Below, in pieces: positions 1 to 5,028 of a stretch of 5,962 nucleotides of DNA. How positions within the stretch are numbered: position 1 is the first letter of the stretch; the number at the start of each line of letters is the position of its first letter. Below the pieces are notes generated by a model. The model was not told the origin of the DNA. It did no database searches and saw only the letters and a list, made by a program, of their open reading frames with translations. Location of the stretch: NCBI GenBank assembly GCA_004357435.1, contig SMVS01000025.1:1-5962 (forward strand). The letters are read 5' to 3'. Made by a program: the position numbers and the translations under genes. Source of the DNA: Nitrospina sp. GTDB lineage: Bacteria > Nitrospinota > Nitrospinia > Nitrospinales > Nitrospinaceae.

Positions 1-38
1 AATTCTAGGTCATTTGATCGGTGCCTGTCAATTTCTAA

Positions 39-56
39 TGCAGGGGTGCCCCTGCA
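39..56. repeat. Perfect 8-bp inverted repeat with 2-base centre
   Basis: TGCAGGGG and CCCCTGCA are exact reverse complements separated by TG. As RNA, either strand would form a stable GC-rich stem, probably with a four-base loop. Neither side has a clear T-run, so it is not a standard intrinsic terminator. It could still end or stabilise the 3' end of the minus-strand transcript, or be a protein-binding palindrome. The structure is visible; its function is unknown. Confidence 0.4.
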
Positions 57-226
57 GGCAAATGGCCATGCTCTTTGAATCATGCCCACCCCGGCTGAGC
101 ATAAATCGGAGCTTGGACCCATTTAGCTCGGCGCTTTGCCGACCATTCGCTGTGGAGGCAGAGGGCTGATCTCCAGTTGCATGTCCTGAAATTGTTGAGT
201 GCAAGTCAGAGTATGACCACTTGCCT

Positions 227-241
227 CCAGCCGCAGGCTGG
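227..241 (-). other. Small hairpin just after the radical SAM stop codon
   Basis: CCAGCC and GGCTGG pair perfectly around a three-base loop, starting one base after the minus-strand stop codon. There is no U-run after the stem on the minus strand, so it is at best an atypical terminator or a 3'-end stabilising stem. Confidence 0.3.
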
Positions 242-242
242 T

Positions 243-2048
243 TCACACGGTAGCGGTCAATTCGGGGTCTTGTGCCATTTCCAGGATTTTATCGCGTCCA
301 AAGTGGTCGAGATAGAGCAGGAAGTGCTCGCGCGACAGGTAGTTCCAGATTTTGCGGGACGGAAAATTCTCGTCCAGAATGCCGTCGAAACTTTCATAGA
401 CATCCATCACTTGCTCACGGCTCATGCCGGCCTCGATTTCAAAGTCGAAAACGATCGCCATGTCCCGTTCCGGATCGTTTAAAATGCGGTCGATCTTGAA
501 TTTTCCGGGATTGTGAAAAATCGCCGAATCTTTTTCCAGCGCGAAGGTGGACTGGCCCACCGAGTGAATGACGCCGGAGCCGAGTTCGCTGTGTTGGGTG
601 GTGAATTGGATGGTGTCCTCGGCTTCGTGCAGTTCTTCGGTGGGAAATCCAAAGAACAGGTACAGGTGGTTCCAGATGCCGGCCTGCGAACTGTTTTCCA
701 AGACTCTTTTTTCGGTGGCCTGATCGCACCCTTTGTCGATGATCGAGAGGATACGGTCGTTGGCGCTTTCCAAACCAAAAAACAGCATGATGAATCCGGC
801 TTCGAAGATTTCCTCAAACAACTCCACGGTTTCCACGCTGTCGGCTTCGAACTTGAGCATGCCCAGCGCCCGCATGTCCACCTTGAGCTTGGTGATGGCC
901 TTGGCCATGCGACTGAAGGCGTTGGGTGAAATGGCTTCATCGGAAAACGTGAAGTAACGGGTGTTGTAGCGTTTTCCCAAATAGGCCAGGTCTTCGGCGA
1001 CACGCTCTTCGTTTTCTTTGCGGTAATAGGAGTCGTAAATGTGGCTGTGGGTGCAGAAAGTGCATTTGCCCCAATAGCAACCCCGGCTGGCCATATAGGG
1101 CAGAACCGGGTAAGGCATCAGGTATTTATCGAGCGGCAGGTGATCAAATGTGGGCCGCACCAGCTGGTCGTAGGGCAGGGACTGCGCTTTCGGATTTTTA
1201 ACCACGCGGCCCTGATCCAGATGAATCAGATTGGGCACTTCATTGAGGTCGCCGCCTGCTTTGAGTTGCTCCACCAGTTTCAGCAGGGGGAGCTCGCCTT
1301 CAAACAGGATGAGGCTGTCGAAGATTTCCTCGAACAGCGCCTGCTTGTTGTCCAGAATGTCGATGTGCCGGGTGAACACACTGCCGCCGATCACGATGTG
1401 CAGGTGCGGCTGAGATTTTTTGAGCAAACGCGCCAGGGTCAACCCGGCGATGACCTGGCCGACATGAATGACGGAAATGCCGACCAGCCCGTAATCCTGC
1501 CAGGCCACCGTCGGCATCAGTTTTTTCTCCAGCAGGTTGAGATAGGGATTGGCCACGCGGTCCAGGGTGGCCGCGAGGAGGCCTTTCAGATTTTCCTCCG
1601 GATTGCCCTGCATGAAAAATGAATCGAGGTCGATCCGGCTCGGGAAGTGAGCGTAGGAGATCAACTTCATGGCCACTTTCAGGGTGGTGTAGGCACGCTT
1701 GTAAACCGCAAACTGGAAAAACAATTCTTCGGTCCTTAAAACCTCCTTGGCCTCTGCGACACCGGACAGGACACTTTCCAGGTAATCGGCATCTCCCAGG
1801 ATTTCCCGGTAGATATTTTTGGCTTCGTTTTCTTCTGGAGTGTACGCCGGTTGCGAGAGCCTCTGCCGGATCAGGTCCAGGCATTCTTCCAAGTAGCCGC
1901 GGGACAGAAAAATCTCATATCCCTCTATATTGAAATCGAACTGGTCCACCGCGTGGCCGTGGTGTTGCAGAAAGGCCGTCAGCGTCGGCAACGCCAGATA
2001 AGGCTGGCTGGGAAACCATTGCGGTGGAAAGATCAGGGCTGTTTTCAT
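243..2048 (-). CDS. B12-binding-domain radical SAM protein, function unknown
   Basis: This 601-residue protein is probably a cytoplasmic enzyme that cleaves S-adenosylmethionine on a [4Fe-4S] cluster, with a cobalamin-binding N-terminal domain. The N-terminus (FPPQWFPSQPYLALPTLTAFL, about 7-27) is typical of such proteins. A Rossmann-like B12 segment lies at about 186-224, ending in HIVIGGS; no DxHxxG motif is seen, as in many family members. The radical SAM core starts near 318 with RGCYWGKCTFC, giving cluster cysteines 324, 329 and 332 in a CX4CX2C spacing instead of CX3CX2C. FGLES (424-428) and LFFGFPTEE (464-472) fit later core strands. Residues about 50-180 form a helical insert. The ATG follows a leftward promoter by about 37 bases but has only a weak Shine-Dalgarno match. 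No precursor peptide or pathway gene is adjacent, so the substrate cannot be named. The family assignment is secure; the reaction (methylation, ring or C-C chemistry) is open. Confidence 0.9.
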   Translation of the reverse strand: MKTALIFPPQWFPSQPYLALPTLTAFLQHHGHAVDQFDFNIEGYEIFLSRGYLEECLDLIRQRLSQPAYTPEENEAKNIYREILGDADYLESVLSGVAEAKEVLRTEELFFQFAVYKRAYTTLKVAMKLISYAHFPSRIDLDSFFMQGNPEENLKGLLAATLDRVANPYLNLLEKKLMPTVAWQDYGLVGISVIHVGQVIAGLTLARLLKKSQPHLHIVIGGSVFTRHIDILDNKQALFEEIFDSLILFEGELPLLKLVEQLKAGGDLNEVPNLIHLDQGRVVKNPKAQSLPYDQLVRPTFDHLPLDKYLMPYPVLPYMASRGCYWGKCTFCTHSHIYDSYYRKENEERVAEDLAYLGKRYNTRYFTFSDEAISPNAFSRMAKAITKLKVDMRALGMLKFEADSVETVELFEEIFEAGFIMLFFGLESANDRILSIIDKGCDQATEKRVLENSSQAGIWNHLYLFFGFPTEELHEAEDTIQFTTQHSELGSGVIHSVGQSTFALEKDSAIFHNPGKFKIDRILNDPERDMAIVFDFEIEAGMSREQVMDVYESFDGILDENFPSRKIWNYLSREHFLLYLDHFGRDKILEMAQDPELTATV

Positions 2049-2091
2049 TCAATTACCAGTGAGGATTGAAGTGAGTGAAATGAATGCCTCA

Positions 2092-2121
2092 ATCATAGTG
2101 GAGTCGAGGGGATGGTGTCAA
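2092..2121 (-). promoter_or_regulatory. Sigma70-type promoter of the radical SAM gene
   Basis: Read on the minus strand, TTGACA (2121-2116) is followed after 18 bases by TATGAT (2097-2092). The -35 is consensus and the -10 differs at one base. Transcription would start near 2085, giving a leader of about 37 bases before the ATG at 2048. Location, orientation and hexamer quality all agree. Confidence 0.7.
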
Positions 2122-2198
2122 TGAACGGTTCGGTTTTTGAGCCTTTGCGAGGTTTTTGGGGGACGGCCCGCGCTGGTTCTGGAGGCGGGATATGGGAG

Positions 2199-2245
2199 CC
2201 GCAAGCGGTTGCGGATTCAGATGAAACCCGCGTGGTTGCAACCGC
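2199..2245. promoter_or_regulatory. Cluster of inverted repeats, possible regulator-binding sites
   Basis: CCGCAA (2199-2204) and TTGCGG (2209-2214) form a six-base inverted repeat. GGTTGCAACC (2234-2243) is a perfect ten-base palindrome. GCGGTTGC (2205-2212) and GCAACCGC (2238-2245) are also exact reverse complements. The half-site GGTTGC therefore occurs at 2207, at 2234 and inverted at 2243-2238. The cluster ends nine bases before the rightward -35 box and lies between the two divergent promoters, where an activator or shared regulator would bind. The repeats are seen directly; binding is inferred. Confidence 0.45.
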
Positions 2246-2253
2246 CAATTGTC

Positions 2254-2283
2254 TTGACACTCCGTCTGCTAAAAATATATAAT
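2254..2283 (+). promoter_or_regulatory. Consensus sigma70 promoter of the acidic hypothetical gene
   Basis: TTGACA (2254-2259) and TATAAT (2278-2283) both match consensus exactly, with an 18-base spacer that is A/T-rich next to the -10. Transcription would start near 2290, giving a leader of roughly 100 bases before the TTG at 2394. Such exact hexamers suggest strong basal transcription, perhaps limited by the repeats just upstream. Confidence 0.8.
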
Positions 2284-2300
2284 GCGGACTCATCCGAAAT

Positions 2301-2350
2301 AACGGCATAACCGTTTAAAATAAAAATACTTATAGACGCAACGAGCGTTG
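2301..2350 (+). other. Two small hairpins in the 5' leader
   Basis: AACGG (2301-2305) pairs with CCGTT (2311-2315) around a five-base loop. CAACG (2339-2343) pairs with CGTTG (2346-2350), realistically as four pairs with a four-base loop, followed by ATTTTAT. Both lie in the predicted transcript before the ribosome site. They are too weak to call a riboswitch or attenuator, and the rest of the leader is A/T-rich and unstructured by eye. Confidence 0.25.
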
Positions 2351-2379
2351 ATTTTATGGGTGTGTTTCAGTCATATTTT

Positions 2380-2386
2380 AAGGAGG
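2380..2386 (+). promoter_or_regulatory. Strong ribosome binding site deciding a TTG start
   Basis: AAGGAGG lies seven bases before TTG at 2394. An in-frame TAA at 2379-2381 overlaps it, and no other start codon lies between that stop and 2394. The next in-frame methionine is about 85 codons in, beyond the acidic region. The TTG start is therefore well fixed. Confidence 0.8.
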
Positions 2387-2393
2387 CCAGGCT

Positions 2394-2999
2394 TTGAGCG
2401 AAGAAGAGACCAAAACAGAAGAAGGCGCCGCAGGAGCGGCTGAAGAGGAAAATCTACGCAGGGAAGACCCGGTGGGGGATCTTTCCGAGCTTGAGAAAAT
2501 CAAGAAGGAACTGGAAGCGGAGAAAATAAAAGCCGCCAAGGAGCTCGAAGAGGGTGAGGATGAGGAAGAGGATTTAAGAGAAGTCGATTTTCTGCAAAAA
2601 CTCATCACTTTGTCCGTTCAGTTCGATCATCATGTGGGTGTGTATTTGATGGCCGGTTACATCGACTGCGGCCTGAAATACGATTCCCGGCTGTCCGACG
2701 CCTATTTGAAGCATTTGAACTCCCTCCAGGGGTTTTTGCGGTTGTTGGAGAAGGTGGACGGGGTCACCCGTGAGACCGTCACCAAAGATTGCATCATCCG
2801 GCTGCGCGGTGTGATTCAGGATATCCATAAGCATATGGTCAAGCCCTTGTTCAAGGAAGTTGATCTGATGAAGAAAAAACCGAATATGGAAAATCTGGAT
2901 AACTTCAAGCGGGAATGGAACGAACGGCTGATTGATTTGCAAGGCGCCTGTGACTTTGAGTACCAGGTTCTTGATGTTAAGAATTACATAGTTGACTGA
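2394..2999 (+). CDS. Acidic coiled-coil-tailed hypothetical protein
   Basis: I do not recognise the family of this 201-residue protein. Residues 1-64 are low-complexity and strongly acidic (MSEEETKTEEG at the start, GEDEEED near 54-60). Residues about 30-52 are charged and heptad-like, so probably a short coiled coil. The rest (about 65-201) looks like a compact helical domain: FLQKLITLSVQFDHHVGVYLM near 66-86, then helices rich in K, R, E and L, with an aromatic-rich end (FEYQVLDVKNYIVD). No signal peptide, membrane segment, enzyme motif or paired metal-binding cysteines are seen; the cysteines at about 92, 133 and 176 are isolated. The gene has its own consensus promoter, a strong ribosome site and a terminator, so it is probably monocistronic and well expressed. 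The unusual TTG start would temper translation. Its first six residues match those of the TPR protein encoded from 5029. A cytoplasmic interaction role is a guess from composition. Confidence 0.85.
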   Translation: MSEEETKTEEGAAGAAEEENLRREDPVGDLSELEKIKKELEAEKIKAAKELEEGEDEEEDLREVDFLQKLITLSVQFDHHVGVYLMAGYIDCGLKYDSRLSDAYLKHLNSLQGFLRLLEKVDGVTRETVTKDCIIRLRGVIQDIHKHMVKPLFKEVDLMKKKPNMENLDNFKREWNERLIDLQGACDFEYQVLDVKNYIVD

Positions 3000-3084
3000 T
3001 CCGATTGGCGGGAGGCCCGGTTGAATCCCAACAGGGAAAAGACTCGAGGCGGTCTCGTATCAGATTGAAGCAATCCTGAAAACA

Positions 3085-3120
3085 GCGGAAGTTCCATTGC
3101 GGGCTTCCGTCGTTTTTTTT
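3085..3120 (+). terminator. Intrinsic terminator after the acidic hypothetical gene
   Basis: CGGAAG (3086-3091) pairs with CTTCCG (3104-3109). The stem extends inward through UUC/GGG wobble pairs to a six-base loop, and one G-U pair can be added outside. It is followed, after CG, by eight T residues at 3113-3120. This is a textbook rho-independent signal 86 bases after the stop codon, and it separates this gene from the propeller gene. Confidence 0.85.
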
Positions 3121-3121
3121 G

Positions 3122-3140
3122 CCGGCCCTATATCGGCCGG
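3122..3140 (+). other. GC-rich hairpin at the head of the propeller gene leader
   Basis: CCGGCC (3122-3127) and GGCCGG (3135-3140) are exact complements with a seven-base loop, directly after the terminator T-run. GCCGGCCC (3121-3128) is also the exact reverse complement of GGGCCGGC (3204-3211), about 20 bases before the ATG at 3230, so two exclusive pairings are possible. No clear promoter hexamers are seen between 3121 and 3229, so the propeller gene's start of transcription is unknown. Confidence 0.35.
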
Positions 3141-3229
3141 GGTGTTTCTAAAAATCCGGATCCACCTGAATACCAATCCTGAGAAAAAACCGGTGCTTGA
3201 TCTGGGCCGGCGAACGAGAGAAATACCTC

Positions 3230-4234
3230 ATGTCGGATGAATTGGCAGAGCAGGACAACCAGCAAGAGAACGAGGCGTTGGAGCTGGCAGAAGCCACCAC
3301 CACTCCCGAAGAAGTTCCAAAATGGGCGGACGTCGATCATTCCAAACTGTATGTGTGGGTTGCGGATGCCAATAACGACCGCATTCAGAAGTTTGACGGC
3401 AATGGCAAATTCCTTTTTAAGTTCGGCAAGCCGGCCGGGACCCGGGCGCCTTATCGGCCCGGAGAGTTCAAGGCGCCGTTTGGGGTGGCGGTCGACAAGG
3501 AAGGCGACATCTGGGTGGCCGACACGGGGTGCCATCGCATTCAAAAGTTCGACCCGGACGGAGATTTCATCCTGGAAGTGGGAGGGGAGGGATGGGGTAA
3601 CGAAAAATTTTACTGGCCGGAGAAAATTCTGGCGGAGCCGACCGGCAACATTCTGGTGGTCGATACCCACAATCATTGCATCAAACGCTATGACGAAACT
3701 GGTGAGTTCCTTCTGGGGTTCGGTTTCGCAGGTGATTTCGACGGCTTCTGTAAATTCCCCTCGGGGCTGGATGTCGATGGCGAGGGTAACATTTACCTGG
3801 CCGATCGCGACAACCAGCGCATCCAGATATTCAACGAAGACGGGCAATTCCTTTCTAAATTTGGTGAATACGGTTTCGAGGAGGGACGCTTCAACTTTCC
3901 AGCGGATGTGGTGGCCCTTCGGGACGGTAACATTTTAGTCGTTGAAAAAAGCCAGAACCGCATGCAGGTGTTTGACCGGGAAGGTCACTTCATCAGTGTC
4001 CATGGGGAGCACGGCAAACGTGACGGGCAATTCAATTGTCCCATGGCGGCAGTGCAGGATCCTTATGGGTTTTTGTTTGTGGTGGACACCCTGAACCATC
4101 GCATTCAGAAGTTCGACCCGGATTTGAATTTCGTGAGCAAATGGGGCACAGTGGGCAATGAAGAAAAGCAGTTTAAAAATCCTTCAGGTATTTGCCTGTC
4201 CTGGGAACCGGACTGGGCTCCGGCCGATGAATGA
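3230..4234 (+). CDS. Six-bladed NHL-repeat beta-propeller protein
   Basis: This 334-residue protein is an NHL-type propeller, a fold usually used for binding proteins, RNA or ligands rather than catalysis. After a 40-residue acidic tail (MSDELAEQDNQQENE...), blades follow at about 41-66, 80-118, 127-165, 173-212, 221-259 and 268-306. Each carries a version of the signature [IV]xVAD/VVDTxNHRIQKFDxxGxF. The C-terminal strand FKNPSGICLS (315-324) completes blade 1, so the ring closes with six blades. No signal peptide or membrane segment is present, which points to a cytoplasmic protein although many bacterial NHL proteins are exported. A TTG at 3197 would add 11 residues. ATG 3230 is preferred because GAGAG lies nine bases upstream and the resulting MSDE start resembles those of neighbouring genes. 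Blades 2 and 6 share a nearly identical 27-base stretch. It is separated by 36 bases from the next gene, with which it is probably co-transcribed. The ligand is unknown. Confidence 0.88.
   Translation: MSDELAEQDNQQENEALELAEATTTPEEVPKWADVDHSKLYVWVADANNDRIQKFDGNGKFLFKFGKPAGTRAPYRPGEFKAPFGVAVDKEGDIWVADTGCHRIQKFDPDGDFILEVGGEGWGNEKFYWPEKILAEPTGNILVVDTHNHCIKRYDETGEFLLGFGFAGDFDGFCKFPSGLDVDGEGNIYLADRDNQRIQIFNEDGQFLSKFGEYGFEEGRFNFPADVVALRDGNILVVEKSQNRMQVFDREGHFISVHGEHGKRDGQFNCPMAAVQDPYGFLFVVDTLNHRIQKFDPDLNFVSKWGTVGNEEKQFKNPSGICLSWEPDWAPADE
3532..3558 (+). repeat. 27-base direct repeat within NHL blades 2 and 6
   Basis: The stretch encoding HRIQKFDPD in blade 2 recurs at 4096-4122 in blade 6 with one difference (A versus G at the CAA/CAG glutamine codon). 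A third, shorter match (CGCATTCAGAAGTTTGAC) occurs in blade 1 near 3380. Identity at silent positions points to duplication or gene conversion between blades. Confidence 0.7.
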
Positions 4235-4270
4235 TTTATGACGCCTTGGATGGGGGAGAGAATCACTGAA

Positions 4271-4882
4271 ATGACTGTGAACAGATGTCTCTGGGGGGCA
4301 TTGCTGGGGGTGTTGATGATGGGTGGGATAGCGCCTGTTTTCGCTGAAGACGGGAAAGCCGAGCCTGAACCTGTTTTTGGCGGGCAAATTCTAAGCCTCA
4401 CCGAACCCAAGGTGGTGGTGAAGGCGTCTACCAATCCCCGGTTTCAGGACAACCACAACGGCACCGTCTTCGATATCGAGCAACAACTGGTTTGGACCCA
4501 GAGGGATTCTTACCAGAATCTGAAGCAATGGATCAACTGGAACCATGCCCAGAATTATATCCGTGATCTTAATGAAAAAAAATTCGGCGGGTATTCGGAT
4601 TGGCGTCTGCCGACACGCAAAGAACTGTCCAGCCTGTACGATGAAAGCCAGTCCATCCCCTGGAATTATTATTGGACCAAAAATGAGATCCACATGGACA
4701 CCATCTTTGGTGACAGTAGTTGCTGTTATTGGACCAACGAGGAGTACCCGGGGGAGATGGCTTGGGGATTTAATTTCATAAGAGGTAAGTCTTACCTTAG
4801 TATGAAAGGTGGCATTCAACACTCTTTGACGGTCATCCGTGGCGTTCGCTCCATGGACCCCGACGAGTTGGCGCAACGTTGA
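4271..4882 (+). CDS. Secreted DUF1566-domain protein
   Basis: This 203-residue protein has a cleavable Sec signal peptide: NR near the start, a hydrophobic core LWGALLGVLMMGGI, and APVFA before ED, predicting cleavage after residue 25. The mature part is a single DUF1566 (Lcl C-terminal-like) domain at about 57-194. Its hallmarks are RFQDNHNGTVFD (57-68), LVWT (73-76), FGGYSDWRLPTRKELSSL (105-122), YWTNEE (153-158), WGFNF (165-169) and VIRGVRS (188-194). The fold is related to C-type-lectin and formylglycine-generating-enzyme-like domains. Its biochemical role is not established, and surface or periplasmic binding is plausible. Adjacent cysteines 151-152 are the only ones after the signal peptide and could form a vicinal disulfide. 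In-frame ATGs at 4238 and 4250 would extend the N-terminus by 11 or 7 residues. ATG 4271 is chosen because it gives a normal signal peptide and follows a GGGGGAGAG purine stretch, though the spacing is long. It follows the propeller gene closely, suggesting one transcript. Confidence 0.87.
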   Translation: MTVNRCLWGALLGVLMMGGIAPVFAEDGKAEPEPVFGGQILSLTEPKVVVKASTNPRFQDNHNGTVFDIEQQLVWTQRDSYQNLKQWINWNHAQNYIRDLNEKKFGGYSDWRLPTRKELSSLYDESQSIPWNYYWTKNEIHMDTIFGDSSCCYWTNEEYPGEMAWGFNFIRGKSYLSMKGGIQHSLTVIRGVRSMDPDELAQR

Positions 4883-4918
4883 GGCGCGGCGCCGGAGCAA
4901 CCTAGTCAGGCTTTGCTT

Positions 4919-4983
4919 GCGCCCAATAATTGGGGCGTAGTTTAAGAGGTGAGCTATCGGCCTCTCCTGCTTAAGGGGCCGGT
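4919..4983 (+). promoter_or_regulatory. Structured intergenic segment with alternative stem-loops
   Basis: CGCCC (4920-4924) pairs with GGGCG (4933-4937), and the stem can lengthen with a bulge. Next, CGGCCTCT (4958-4965) pairs with AGGGGCCG (4974-4981) over an eight-base loop, with one G-U pair. The CCTCT at 4961-4965 can instead pair with AGAGG at 4945-4949, so the two hairpins exclude each other. TTAAGAGG (4942) and TTAAGGGG (4971) form an imperfect direct repeat. No strong U-run follows, so this is not a clear terminator. It may be a weak end signal for the DUF1566 transcript, a leader element, or an RNA processing site. Confidence 0.35.
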
Positions 4984-5001
4984 CATGAGTTTAATAAAAT
5001 A

Positions 5002-5016
5002 ATCCGCATCGCGGAT
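5002..5016 (+). promoter_or_regulatory. Hairpin overlapping the likely ribosome site of the TPR gene
   Basis: ATCCGC (5002-5007) and GCGGAT (5011-5016) pair perfectly around a three-base loop. The only Shine-Dalgarno-like bases before ATG 5029 are GGATGG (5013-5018) and the following GTGG, so the 3' arm covers part of them. This could lower or control translation. The pairing is seen; regulation is inferred. Confidence 0.35.
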
Positions 5017-5028
5017 GGTGGTATTTTA

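Larger units (their letters stand above)
1..242. other. Region without a supported gene, downstream of the radical SAM gene
   Basis: No convincing gene is seen here. A minus-strand frame beginning with GTG at 246 overlaps the stop of the radical SAM gene, but its translation is low-complexity and has no recognisable motif. A plus-strand frame is open from the left edge to about 168 and also lacks protein-like character. The region holds a near-perfect inverted repeat at 39-56 and a short hairpin at 227-241. It is most simply the 3' flank of the minus-strand gene. Confidence 0.5.

Noticed and set aside
28..246. Minus-strand open frame of 72 codons overlapping the radical SAM stop
   Set aside because: It has a GTG start overlapping the stop, no ribosome site, low-complexity composition and no motif; it spans two hairpins in a 3' flank.
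1041..1622. Plus-strand open frame of 193 codons inside the radical SAM gene
   Set aside because: It is antisense to the B12-binding and cluster-motif regions, which are unmistakable in the other strand; it has no family motif of its own.
2093..2308. Minus-strand open frame of 71 codons in the divergent region
   Set aside because: It covers both promoters and the inverted-repeat cluster, and its translation is rich in P, S and R without protein-like pattern.
2290..2393. Riboswitch in the leader of the acidic gene
   Set aside because: Only two short, weak stems are present in an A/T-rich leader, and no known riboswitch core is recognisable.
3197..3229. TTG start adding 11 residues to the propeller
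   Set aside because: It has a weak upstream ribosome site, and the ATG at 3230 gives an acidic MSDE start like the neighbours; the choice is likely but not certain.
3128..3847. Long minus-strand open frame (239 codons) opposite the propeller gene
   Set aside because: It is the antisense shadow of the NHL repeats; its apparent periodicity mirrors the blades, and the plus frame has clear family motifs.
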